DNA of 64,000 bases. Source: Rhodococcus ruber NBRC 15591. Its GTDB lineage: Bacteria > Actinomycetota > Actinomycetes > Mycobacteriales > Mycobacteriaceae. The notes beneath the pieces are model-generated. The model was given only the letters and a program-made list of their open reading frames with translations. It ran no database searches and was not told where the DNA came from. Below are positions 7,469 through 15,385 of the stretch, piece after piece. Every line of letters starts with the position of its first letter. Position 1 is the stretch's first letter. The stretch lies in NCBI RefSeq assembly GCF_001894945.1, contig NZ_BCXE01000002.1, forward strand, positions 62,001 to 126,000, given 5' to 3'. A program made the position numbers and the translations under genes.

Positions 7469-9078
7469 TCCACCCTCCCCAACTGCTCCCGCACCACAGC
7501 CGCCAACCGCGCCGACTCGTCGAACTGCTCGTACAGTTCCTTCGTCAGCCGCGCGATCTTCTCCGCGATCGGCTCGCCGTCGTCCTCGATCGGGGCCGCA
7601 CCGACGTACCGACCCGGCGTGAGTGCGTAATCGGCTTCCTTGATCTCCGCGAGCGTCGCCGAGTAGCAGAAGCCCGGCTCATCCGCGTACTCCTCACCGG
7701 ATGCGGATTCCGTTCCGCGCCAAGCGTGGTAGGTGCCGGCAATCTTGGCGATGTCGTCGTCCGACAGCGCGCGCTCGGCGCGATCCACCATGTAGCCGAG
7801 GTTGCGGGCGTCGAGGAAGAGCACCTGGCCGCGACGATCGACCTTGCCCTTCACACCGGCCGACTTGTCCTTCGCGAAGAACCACACGCACACCGGAATG
7901 CCGGTGCTACGGAACAACTGCGTCGGCAACGCCACCATGCACGAGACCAGGTCGGCCTCGACGAGCCGCGCCCGGATCTCGCCCTCGCCTCCGGAGTTGG
8001 ACGACATCGACCCGTTCGCCATCACCACACCCGCGCTGCCCTTCTCGGCGAGCTTGGAGATAATGTGCTGGATCCACGCATAGTTCGCGTTACCGGCCGG
8101 CGGAACGCCGTACTTCCAGCGCTTGTCGTCGTCCTTACGCGTCCAGTCCTTGATGTTGAACGGCGGATTCGCCATCACGTAGTCGGCGAGCAGATCCGGG
8201 TGCTTGTCCTGGGCGAACGTATCCTCCCAGCGGTCGGCGAGATTCGCGGTGATGCCGTGGATTGCGAGGTTCATCTTCGCCATCCGCCACGTACGCTCGT
8301 TGAGTTCCTGCCCGTACACCGCGACGTCGGTCGGGTTGCCGCCGTGGTGCTCGATGAACTTCTCGGTCTGCACGAACATGCCGCCCGACCCGCAGCACGG
8401 GTCGTACACCCGCCCGTTGTACGGCTCGAGCACTTCCACCAGCACCCGCACCACGCCGGCCGGCGTGTAGAACTCGCCGCCGCGCTTACCCTCGGCGCGG
8501 GCGAACTTCTCCAGGAAGTACTCGTACACCTCCCCCAGCAGGTCGCGTGCCTTACGAGCGCCCTCACCGGTGAAGCGGGTGTCGCCGAGCAGGTCCATCA
8601 GCTCGCCGAGGCGCCGCTGGTCCACGCTGTCGCGGTTGAAGATCACCGGCAAGGTGCCCACGAGGGTCTCGTTGGCGTTCATCAGTTCCCGCATCGCCGC
8701 GTCGACCAGCTGGCCGATGGTGCGGGCCTCGACACCGGCCGCCTCCTGGATGCCCTTGGCGTTCTGCGCCAGGTACGACCACCGCGCCGGCTCCGGCACC
8801 CAGAACACACCCGACCCCAGGTACTCGTCCTGGTCGTCGATGAGCGAAGCGATGCCGTCCTCGTCGAGACCGTCGGCGACGAGCTCGGCGCGGATCTGCT
8901 CACGGCGCTCGTCGAACGCGTCGGAGACGTACTTGAGGAACACCAGCCCGAGGATCACGTCCTTGTACTGGGAGGCGTCCATGGAGCCGCGTAGCTTGTC
9001 TGCGGCCTTCCACAGCGTGTCCTTCAGCTCCTTCATCGTCGACGGCGCGGTGGGCGCCGTCTTCTTCCTCGGTGGCAT
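7465..9078 (-). CDS. hsdM: type I N6-adenine DNA methylase HsdM
   Basis: The 537-residue protein contains the N-terminal HsdM helical domain (LKDTLWKAADKLRGSMDASQYKDVILGLVFLKYVSD), the SAM-binding motif DPCCGSGG at ~227-234, and the catalytic NPPF at 304-307. It methylates adenine in the sequence chosen by HsdS. The ATG at 9078 follows an AAGG-type ribosome site and lies two bases after the stop of the upstream 690-residue gene. The longer open frame back to 9285 is antisense-like read-through. All catalytic motifs are intact, so active methylation is expected. Confidence 0.95.
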   Translation of the reverse strand: MPPRKKTAPTAPSTMKELKDTLWKAADKLRGSMDASQYKDVILGLVFLKYVSDAFDERREQIRAELVADGLDEDGIASLIDDQDEYLGSGVFWVPEPARWSYLAQNAKGIQEAAGVEARTIGQLVDAAMRELMNANETLVGTLPVIFNRDSVDQRRLGELMDLLGDTRFTGEGARKARDLLGEVYEYFLEKFARAEGKRGGEFYTPAGVVRVLVEVLEPYNGRVYDPCCGSGGMFVQTEKFIEHHGGNPTDVAVYGQELNERTWRMAKMNLAIHGITANLADRWEDTFAQDKHPDLLADYVMANPPFNIKDWTRKDDDKRWKYGVPPAGNANYAWIQHIISKLAEKGSAGVVMANGSMSSNSGGEGEIRARLVEADLVSCMVALPTQLFRSTGIPVCVWFFAKDKSAGVKGKVDRRGQVLFLDARNLGYMVDRAERALSDDDIAKIAGTYHAWRGTESASGEEYADEPGFCYSATLAEIKEADYALTPGRYVGAAPIEDDGEPIAEKIARLTKELYEQFDESARLAAVVREQLGRVE

Positions 9079-9080
9079 GG

Positions 9081-11153
9081 TCAACCTTCCTCCCGGCCGG
9101 GCCGGGCTCCTGCGGTGACGGTGAGAACGCCGTGGCCCACACCGTCGGTCAAGGTATCGGTGAGTCGGTCGAGGGTGTCGAGCAGCTGCCGTGCGGCCTC
9201 GCGTCGCGCGCGCAGCTCCTCCAGTGCGGCGCTCACCGCGGGAATCCGGTCGGCCTCCACGACCGGGATCGGCCAGTCCCGCCACACCTGCCCGGACCGG
9301 ATGGCCCCGGCGGGCTTAGGTGCGACGGGCATGCGACGCAGCGTGCGCGCCACGAGTTCCGGCAGGACTCCCGAGGCGTGCGGGTCGGCGACCCGCAGCA
9401 CGCGCGCCGGTGCCAGCACGACCGCGGCGCCCTCCTGGTCGACGACGACGCCGAATTCCGGTGCCGTGCAGAAGACGATGTCGCCCGGCTCGGTGTAGCG
9501 TCCGCTCGGGTAGCGAGTCGCCAGGACGAGGCGGTCGATGCCGCGGTCGCCGATGCGCGCGCGGCCGAGCAGCTCGTCGGTGCCGATGACGCGCACGTCG
9601 CCGCCGACTTCGACATCGTCGTCATCGATGCGGTTACCGGGCATCACCTTCAGCACTCCGGCATCGGCGAGCCGGCCGGCGGTCGGCGCCGGGCGCGGGG
9701 CCTGCCGGTATTCGACGCCCAGGTGCAGGTCGTCCCGCACCGCACGCGCCGCCCGGTTCGCCGCGCCCACCAGCTCGGCCGCCTCGGCCGCGGTCTCGTT
9801 GCCCGCGACGCGGCGACGCCGGCGCCGGGGCGCGGGTAGCAGCAGGCCGCGACGGTCCTCGGCGAGCAGCGTGGAGGTGCGGTGCACCGAGGCGAACTCG
9901 AATGCGTGGGCTCGCAGGTGCTCGCGCGACCCCAGCGCGGCGGTCACGTCGGAGACGATCCCGTCGGTCACCGCTTCGTCGAGCGCCCTGGTCCGCAGGT
10001 CCGCCAGCACCGTCCACCGGTCCGTGGGTGCGACGGAGTCGTCGGGCGCTCCGAGCACCCACAACGCCATCGACGACCCCGGTTTCGTGACGAGCAGTCC
10101 CTCCGGGAGGCGGAATACGGCGCGCAACCGGTCCGACCGCAGCAGGTCGGCCCGGACGGCGGCAGCCTCCCGGTCGCGCAAGGGATCGGTCAACGCGGAT
10201 GCCGGCCCAACGATCACCGCGAGATGCTCAGAGCCCATCTGCACGGTGATGTTGTCGATCTCCGCGAGGATTCGGGCATCGGAGTAGCCGAGGGTGGACG
10301 GCGACGGGTACTGGGTGAGGAACACGGCGGGCCCGTCAATCGAGAAGTCCTCGTCGAATCCCGTTGCCGGCGTGGGGCGGCGACGCCATCGGTGCACAGA
10401 CAGCCGGCGCCGCGCCAGGCGCGCCGTCGGGGTGTCGGCGTGGCCGGTCATCGCGATCGGCTCGACGAACTCCGGCAGGCGCTGCCGCAGGGCGACGAAC
10501 AGATCGCTGCCGTCCGGCGACGGATCGACGAAGACGGCCCGGTCGTCGGGCGCCAGCGCGCCGACGACTCGCGCGCACATCTCGAGCGCGGCAGGGCTGA
10601 GCGCCGTATCGGCCAGCGCGTCGAGGGGCAGGCGGAACCGCTGCGCCATGAGGGTCTCGAAGGCGTGCTCGACGGTGTAGGCGGCGTCGGCCATGCGGTC
10701 GGCGTGCGCGGCGTAAGTGGGTAGCCGCCCGCCGAGCGCCTCGATCTCGCGGTAGAGGTACGCGTCGTCGGGGTCGAGGTCGTCGGCCTCGTCGAGCAGG
10801 TCGTCGCCGTCGAGGTCCGCGAGTTGCTCCCCGGTGCGGGCCTTGACGCACAGCAGGGCGGTCAGCGCCGCGAACGCTGTGGCCGCGTCCGCACCGGCGG
10901 GATCCTCGAAGGCTGCGTGCGCGGCGAGGTCCTCGGCGACGGACGCATTGTTGCCGAGTCCGCGGCTCGACAGCCAGGCGACTACGTCGTCCGCACGGTA
11001 ACGGTGTTGTCGGCCGTCGGCGCGCACCGGCTCGGGAAACGGCCGATCCGGGCCGCGATACCGCTTCGCCCACATGGTGACGACGGGCCGCTGCACGCGG
11101 GCGAGTGCCGCGATGTCCGCCTTGGACAGCAGGAGCGCAGAACCGGTACTCAC
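9081..11153 (-). CDS. HTH - degenerate adenine methylase - HsdS-like fusion protein
   Basis: The 690-residue protein begins at GTG 11153 after GGGGAGGG. Residues ~8-65 are an excisionase/MerR-like helix-turn-helix (LSKADIAALARVQRPVVTMW ... HRYRADDVVAWL). Residues ~155-420 follow the plan of HsdM. The SAM motif is replaced by VFVDPSPDGSDLF (~208-219) and the NPPF catalytic motif by VFLTQYPSP (~277-285), so methyl transfer is unlikely. Residues ~500-680 look like an HsdS half: a recognition-like region with GDIVFCT, then LPELVARTLR, IPV and a long terminal helix (LEELRARREAARQLLDTLDR). It is the first gene of the hsd operon, two bases from hsdM. It may be a DNA-binding scaffold or regulator of the complex. 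Domain calls come from motif reading only. Confidence 0.75.
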   Translation of the reverse strand: MSTGSALLLSKADIAALARVQRPVVTMWAKRYRGPDRPFPEPVRADGRQHRYRADDVVAWLSSRGLGNNASVAEDLAAHAAFEDPAGADAATAFAALTALLCVKARTGEQLADLDGDDLLDEADDLDPDDAYLYREIEALGGRLPTYAAHADRMADAAYTVEHAFETLMAQRFRLPLDALADTALSPAALEMCARVVGALAPDDRAVFVDPSPDGSDLFVALRQRLPEFVEPIAMTGHADTPTARLARRRLSVHRWRRRPTPATGFDEDFSIDGPAVFLTQYPSPSTLGYSDARILAEIDNITVQMGSEHLAVIVGPASALTDPLRDREAAAVRADLLRSDRLRAVFRLPEGLLVTKPGSSMALWVLGAPDDSVAPTDRWTVLADLRTRALDEAVTDGIVSDVTAALGSREHLRAHAFEFASVHRTSTLLAEDRRGLLLPAPRRRRRRVAGNETAAEAAELVGAANRAARAVRDDLHLGVEYRQAPRPAPTAGRLADAGVLKVMPGNRIDDDDVEVGGDVRVIGTDELLGRARIGDRGIDRLVLATRYPSGRYTEPGDIVFCTAPEFGVVVDQEGAAVVLAPARVLRVADPHASGVLPELVARTLRRMPVAPKPAGAIRSGQVWRDWPIPVVEADRIPAVSAALEELRARREAARQLLDTLDRLTDTLTDGVGHGVLTVTAGARPGREEG

Positions 11154-11248
11154 GTGTCGGCCCTCCCCTCTACTCTTGCCTCGACGCCCGCGATCGGCGC
11201 GGTTTCCCCAATCTAGACGACGTTTCCGACACGCCCTTCACAAAGATC

Positions 11249-11264
11249 GATAACCCCGGTTATC
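11249..11264. promoter_or_regulatory. palindrome in the divergent hsd / RNase H promoter region
   Basis: The 16 bases gataacc-cc-ggttatc form a perfect inverted repeat between the two divergent genes of the island. It is AT-rich compared with its surroundings. It is a good candidate operator, possibly for the HTH domain of the 690-residue protein. Confidence 0.5.
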
Positions 11265-11336
11265 AATATGCACTTGGCGAATGGCGGCTCAGTCGCGGCA
11301 TTCTCGTCCGTACCCGATTCGGACGAGGAGGACGTC

Positions 11337-12182
11337 ATGCTCGCAGCGATCCACATCAGGCAGACCACCACCGCTACTGGCTCGCTCAGCTGCGCGGCCC
11401 TGGCCACGGACGCGGGCATCGCGCTGTTCGTCCGCCCGGAGCACAGCGCCGAGGCCCGCTTCGCCGTCGGCCTCGACGCCTTCGCCGAACTGTGCGCCCG
11501 TACCGCCGACACGTCCGTGCGGCTGCACCTGACCGACGCGGACCTGCGCCGGGAACTGCACGCCGTCGCGGGCTCCTTCCCCTCGATCACCCTGATCGAC
11601 ATCGGTTACGGCCCCTTGGGGGAGCTGGCCCGCGCCGCCGCCGAGGCGATCGGCCGCCACGTCGCCGAGCGGTTGGCCGCCGAGGACGCCGCCCGCGAGG
11701 CAGAGACCAACCCTCTGGTCGAGCAGACGGTGGCCACCGACGCGTCGAAGGGTTCGCGTCGCGGCGTGGGAGTGGCGTGTGTGCGGGCCGACGGCAACTT
11801 CCGGCAGAAGATCTTCCCCGACACGCGCTCGATCCTGGCCGGTGAGCTCCTCGCCATCGAACTGGCCGTCACCACCTACCGGAACCGGCCCCTGCACATC
11901 CTCAGTGACAGTCGGCACGCGCTCGCGGGATTGCGCGGCGAAGCCCCGCTCACCACCGAAGCGACGGTGATCGCCGACCGCATCCGGCACCGCACCCGCG
12001 GCCTGCCGATCCGTTACTCGTGGGTGCGCGGCCACAGCGGGCACCCGCTCAACGAGGTCGCCGATCGCCTCGCCGTGGCCGCCCGGCGCGCTCACGAGGC
12101 CCAGGTTCCTTCCGCGGCCCGGCAGACGATTGCCACGAACATCGTCGCCTCGCTGCTCACCCCTACGTCCGCAGCAGCCTGA
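11337..12182 (+). CDS. RNase H-fold protein divergent from the hsd operon
   Basis: From ATG 11337, behind a strong GAGGAGG site, the protein has 281 residues. Residues ~130-250 are an RNase HI domain with its four acidic positions: D135 in ATDASKG, E170 in LAGELLAIELAV, D191 in ILSDSRHAL and D243 in NEVADRLA, plus the helpful H233 in WVRGHSGH. The first ~125 residues are an extra domain I do not recognise. RNase H enzymes cut RNA in RNA-DNA hybrids; related folds also occur in nucleases and defence proteins. The divergent position relative to the methylation operon, and the absence of a restriction subunit, raise the possibility that it works with that system. A plain cellular RNase H is the alternative. 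Confidence 0.85.
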   Translation: MLAAIHIRQTTTATGSLSCAALATDAGIALFVRPEHSAEARFAVGLDAFAELCARTADTSVRLHLTDADLRRELHAVAGSFPSITLIDIGYGPLGELARAAAEAIGRHVAERLAAEDAAREAETNPLVEQTVATDASKGSRRGVGVACVRADGNFRQKIFPDTRSILAGELLAIELAVTTYRNRPLHILSDSRHALAGLRGEAPLTTEATVIADRIRHRTRGLPIRYSWVRGHSGHPLNEVADRLAVAARRAHEAQVPSAARQTIATNIVASLLTPTSAAA

Positions 12183-12316
12183 GCCGCCCTCGCCTATACG
12201 CGCGAAATCGGCCGAACCGGGAAATGGTCGAGGCCGGCCGGAACGGGACCGCCTTAGGATCGATGGTGGAAGCCTGGAGTGCGTCCGATGGCGCACAGCT
12301 CACGAAAGAGATGGCC

Positions 12317-12625
12317 ATGGCCGACGAACAGTCCTTCTGGCAGTCCCACCGCACCCTTGCCGGTGTGGCCCGCGACGCCGAACGCTTCGCGGTGCGCCTG
12401 CCCCTGGTGGGCCGGCTCGACATCCCGCGGCCCGAACAACTCGCCTACTTCGCCGGCCTCGGCCTGCTCGTGGCGTTGGATCTGATCGAGTGGCCCGTGG
12501 CGGTGGCAATCGGCGTGGGCCAGGTCCTGGTCACCGAGCATGCCAAGTCCGCCGCCGAACGTCCTGGCTCGCCGGGAGCGGCGACGGACGGCAACGCGGG
12601 CGCCGCGGTCGTCCCTGCGACGTAG
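12317..12625 (+). CDS. small hypothetical membrane protein
   Basis: This 102-residue protein starts at ATG 12317, six bases after an AAAGAG site; ATG 12311 adds two residues. An amphipathic N-terminal half is followed by one or two hydrophobic segments around YFAGLGLLVALDLIEWPVAV and a short hydrophilic tail rich in Ala and Gly. I do not recognise the family. It converges on the minus-strand hypothetical gene that ends at 12674. Confidence 0.65.
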   Translation: MADEQSFWQSHRTLAGVARDAERFAVRLPLVGRLDIPRPEQLAYFAGLGLLVALDLIEWPVAVAIGVGQVLVTEHAKSAAERPGSPGAATDGNAGAAVVPAT

Positions 12626-12673
12626 TCGAGCGCACCGGACGCCGGCCTCGCGGCGGTGCACTCGAGCCTCCGA

Positions 12674-13132
12674 TCACCGCTTCCGTGCCGGGGCCTTCTG
12701 TGCCGGCGGCTCCCCCGTCGTCGACTTCCCCGCCGACGGCTTCGCCGCTGCCGCGATCGGGGGCGCACCGGGGCTCGTGGGTGTGGTGTCCGGGGTCGGC
12801 GCCGGAGCACGCTCGGTCGTGGGAGCACCGGGTGTGGGGGTGGGACGAGGCGTGAGCAGCCGGATGGCCAGGGCCGTGGCGCCGAGTCCGGCCAGCACGG
12901 GCGCGGCGGCGATACCGGTTGCCAGGCCGGTAGCGCCCAGCACGACGATCGTTGCCGCTGCCGTCGGCGTCGACTCGGCTCCGCTGCCGAGACCGGAGCG
13001 AGCTCCTTCGGCGGCGCCACGCACGCTGCCTGTCAGTGCGCCCAGCGCGGCGCCGCCGACGGCGCCGGCGGCGCGGGTGGTGGCGTCTGCCACGCCGACG
13101 ACCGCCTGCGCGGTCTTGTCGAGGACATTCAT
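12674..13132 (-). CDS. hypothetical protein with Gly/Ala helices and Pro-rich tail
   Basis: The 152-residue protein begins MNVLDKTAQAVVGVADAT after a GGGAGG site. Residues ~1-95 are Ala/Gly-rich and partly hydrophobic (ATIVVLGATGLATGIAAAPVLAGLGATALAIRLL), consistent with one or two membrane helices. Residues ~95-152 are a Pro/Thr/Ala-rich tail ending in basic residues (KAPARKR). It resembles small actinobacterial envelope proteins but I cannot name a family. Confidence 0.6.
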   Translation of the reverse strand: MNVLDKTAQAVVGVADATTRAAGAVGGAALGALTGSVRGAAEGARSGLGSGAESTPTAAATIVVLGATGLATGIAAAPVLAGLGATALAIRLLTPRPTPTPGAPTTERAPAPTPDTTPTSPGAPPIAAAAKPSAGKSTTGEPPAQKAPARKR

Positions 13133-13442
13133 CACTGCTACCTCCCGATCCGAGCGAAATGCGTCGCGGGTTGCCCCCGACCGCGGTGTCGCGCGACCGC
13201 AGCGGCCGGGCTCGGAATCGGCAGGTTCGAATGCCACTTGCGGAGACACGCTCCCGGATCTCCGGTCGACACGGCCGATGCTCGCCCGGAGACCTGGTGA
13301 CGCAAACGATACGGCGTCCGCCACCGCGATGTCACACCCCGACGATCGGCGTTCCCCCAGGATGCCGGCGAGGCTCGACCGCGCCCTGAACTCTCGCCGG
13401 TCCCCGCGCGGCCCACGTACCTCGGTCCGGCAGGATGAGCAC
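13133..13442. other. divergent intergenic region
   Basis: About 310 bases separate the starts of two divergent hypothetical genes. No gene or RNA is evident. It should hold both promoters, but I could not assign elements. Confidence 0.4.
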
Positions 13443-14075
13443 ATGATGTCGCTTCTCGCCGCGCCCGTCGGAGCCGCCCGCCTCGTCCTGGACCGGACCG
13501 TGGAGGTCGCCGAGTTCGCGGTGTCCGTCCCCGGCCGGGTCGTCAACCTGCTCGAGACGACCGAGGCCCTGGTGGGGCGCATCGACGGCGTCGTCACCGA
13601 TGCCCGCGAGATCGTCGCGCGGATCGACGACGTGGTCACCGAGGCCCGCGCGACCGTCGGGCGGGTCGGCGAGGTCGTCGACAGCAGTTCGGCGGTGGTC
13701 GGCGAGGCGGCGACCGTCGCCCGCCGCGCACAGGACGTGGTGGCGTCGGCCGGCCGCACGTCCGACTCGGCGGGCGAACTGCTCGACACGTACGCCCCGA
13801 TGGCGACTCGGGCGGCGCCGCTCGCCGGCCAGTTCATCGACGAGCTCAGCGCCGAGGAGGTGCACGCGGCGGTCGTGCTGCTCGATCAGCTGCCCGAGCT
13901 CGCGGACCGGATGACGGCGCTGATGCCGATCCTCGGCACGCTCGAGACCGTCGCCCCGGAGATCCACGAGCTGCTCGGAGTGGCGAAGGATGTGCGGCAG
14001 GCGATCGTCGGCGTGCCGGGGTTCAATTTCCTGCGCCGTCGCGGCGAGGACAAGGAGAACGGCGACGACGACTGA
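13443..14075 (+). CDS. helical repeat-like hypothetical protein
   Basis: From ATG 13443 the protein has 210 residues. Its middle consists of repeating heptad-like segments (GRIDGVVTDAREIVARIDDVVTEARATVGRVGEVVDSS...), which predict a long amphipathic helix or coiled coil like the DUF948/apolipoprotein-like class. The C-terminus is Lys/Asp/Glu-rich. It may associate with a membrane or with itself. It has no enzymatic motif. The ATG pair at 13443/13446 leaves a one-codon ambiguity. Confidence 0.65.
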   Translation: MMSLLAAPVGAARLVLDRTVEVAEFAVSVPGRVVNLLETTEALVGRIDGVVTDAREIVARIDDVVTEARATVGRVGEVVDSSSAVVGEAATVARRAQDVVASAGRTSDSAGELLDTYAPMATRAAPLAGQFIDELSAEEVHAAVVLLDQLPELADRMTALMPILGTLETVAPEIHELLGVAKDVRQAIVGVPGFNFLRRRGEDKENGDDD

Positions 14076-14250
14076 ACCCGGATCCGCCACTCATCGGCTG
14101 GTCCGGCGCTCTGCTCGGTGGAAGACTGGCCATCTGACCGAGCGTCATCGGAACTGACAGCTAACGGGGTCCGGACGCGCAGGTCGTGATTCCTTCTACG
14201 CCAGCCCGAGCGAAAGATCGGCCGCCCGACGACAAGGAATCGGACGCGCT

Positions 14251-15192
14251 TCAGATCGTGTCGATGTACTGGCCCAGGTCGTCGAGATCGGACATGGTGT
14301 CGAGGAGCTTCTTGCTGCGGAGAACGGTTCGCGCGGTGTCGAGGTAGCGACGGATGAGTGGGCCGATGGTGTCTTCGCGGTAGGCCAATGCCAGCGGCAC
14401 GGAGACCGTCGGAGACCTCAGCGATCGGTAGGTGACACCGTTCATACGCAGGTGCCGCACCGACTCAGGCGCGAGAGCGACCCCGAGGCCGGCGGCGACG
14501 AGGGCGACCAGGGTGGCGGTCTCCGCCACCTGCTGCCGGACGGCGGGAACGAAGCCTGCCTGCCTGCACGCGGTGACCAGGGTGTCGTGCATGGTCGACG
14601 GGGAACAGTAGCCGATGAACGCCTCGTCGGCGAGATCGTGGAGGTCGATCGCGGTGGCAACGGCCAGAGGGTGCTGGACGGGCAGGACCACCAGCAGGGG
14701 TTCGTTGCGCAGCAGTTCGACGACGACGCCGGGGGCGTTCACCGGGGGTCGGAGCAACCCGACGGAGAGGGTGCCGTCGAGCAGGGCCTGAACCTGGGCC
14801 GGGGTGAGCATCTCACTACGAAGAGTGAGCTCCACCAGCGGGTTACGGTCGCGGTAGGCACGGACCAGGTTGGGCATCAGGTCGTAGGTGGCCGAACCGG
14901 TGAACCCCAAGGAGAGCGACCCTACCTCTCCGCGGTCGGCCTTGCGGGCAGAGTCCACCGCGTCTTCGGCGGCGGCGAGAAGGGCGACGCAGCGGTCGTA
15001 GAACACGCGGCCGGCCTCGGTGAGCGAGATCGAACGGGTGGTGCGTTCGAGCAGTCGCACGCCGAGTTCGCGTTCGAGCTTGCGGATCTGGTGGGAGACC
15101 GGTGACTGCGCGACGGACAGTCGCTCGGCTGCCCGGGTGAAACTGCCCTCGTCGACGACGGTGACGAAGTACTTCATGTGGCGCAGTTCCAT
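14251..15192 (-). CDS. LysR-family transcriptional regulator
   Basis: The 313-residue protein has the LysR plan. The N-terminal winged HTH (MELRHMKYFVTVVDEGSFTRAAERLSVAQSPVSHQIRKLE) is followed by a periplasmic-binding-like effector domain (~90-295). The N-terminus resembles the CatR/CbnR group, which responds to aromatic catabolic intermediates. It is divergent from the luciferase-like monooxygenase gene, the classical layout for activation by LysR. The inverted repeat at 15212-15226 in the gap is a likely binding site. Confidence 0.9.
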   Translation of the reverse strand: MELRHMKYFVTVVDEGSFTRAAERLSVAQSPVSHQIRKLERELGVRLLERTTRSISLTEAGRVFYDRCVALLAAAEDAVDSARKADRGEVGSLSLGFTGSATYDLMPNLVRAYRDRNPLVELTLRSEMLTPAQVQALLDGTLSVGLLRPPVNAPGVVVELLRNEPLLVVLPVQHPLAVATAIDLHDLADEAFIGYCSPSTMHDTLVTACRQAGFVPAVRQQVAETATLVALVAAGLGVALAPESVRHLRMNGVTYRSLRSPTVSVPLALAYREDTIGPLIRRYLDTARTVLRSKKLLDTMSDLDDLGQYIDTI

Positions 15193-15211
15193 ACTTCCCA
15201 GTCTGACATCC

Positions 15212-15226
15212 AGATGGAAAACATCT
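15212..15226. promoter_or_regulatory. candidate LysR operator
   Basis: The sequence agatg-gaaaa-catct is a perfect 5-bp dyad with a 5-base spacer in the gap between lysR and the monooxygenase gene. It is embedded in the only AT-rich stretch of the region. A second half-dyad (gacatctagatatc) lies about 30 bases closer to the monooxygenase, as expected for paired LysR sites. Confidence 0.5.
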
Positions 15227-15385
15227 CAATCAATGAAGAAAAAGGTGTTAGACATCTAGATATCCGCTCCCTAGGCTCGATTCGAGAGCTGGATCACACC
15301 GACCCGGACTGTGAAGGGCTTCTCGCTCCGGTGGGACCCGCGGGCTGGTCGTTTCCCACCTCGTCGCACTCGTGGAGGAGAACAC

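Noticed and set aside
7726..8994. Long plus-strand open frame opposite hsdM (422 codons)
   Set aside because: It is the antisense of a strongly conserved methylase gene, has His/Val-rich low-complexity translation and no ribosome site; long antisense frames are common in high-GC DNA.
6281..11153. Ordinary type I restriction system with the 690-residue protein as HsdR
   Set aside because: No Walker A/B helicase or PD-(D/E)XK motif is visible in the protein; it lacks the features of HsdR.
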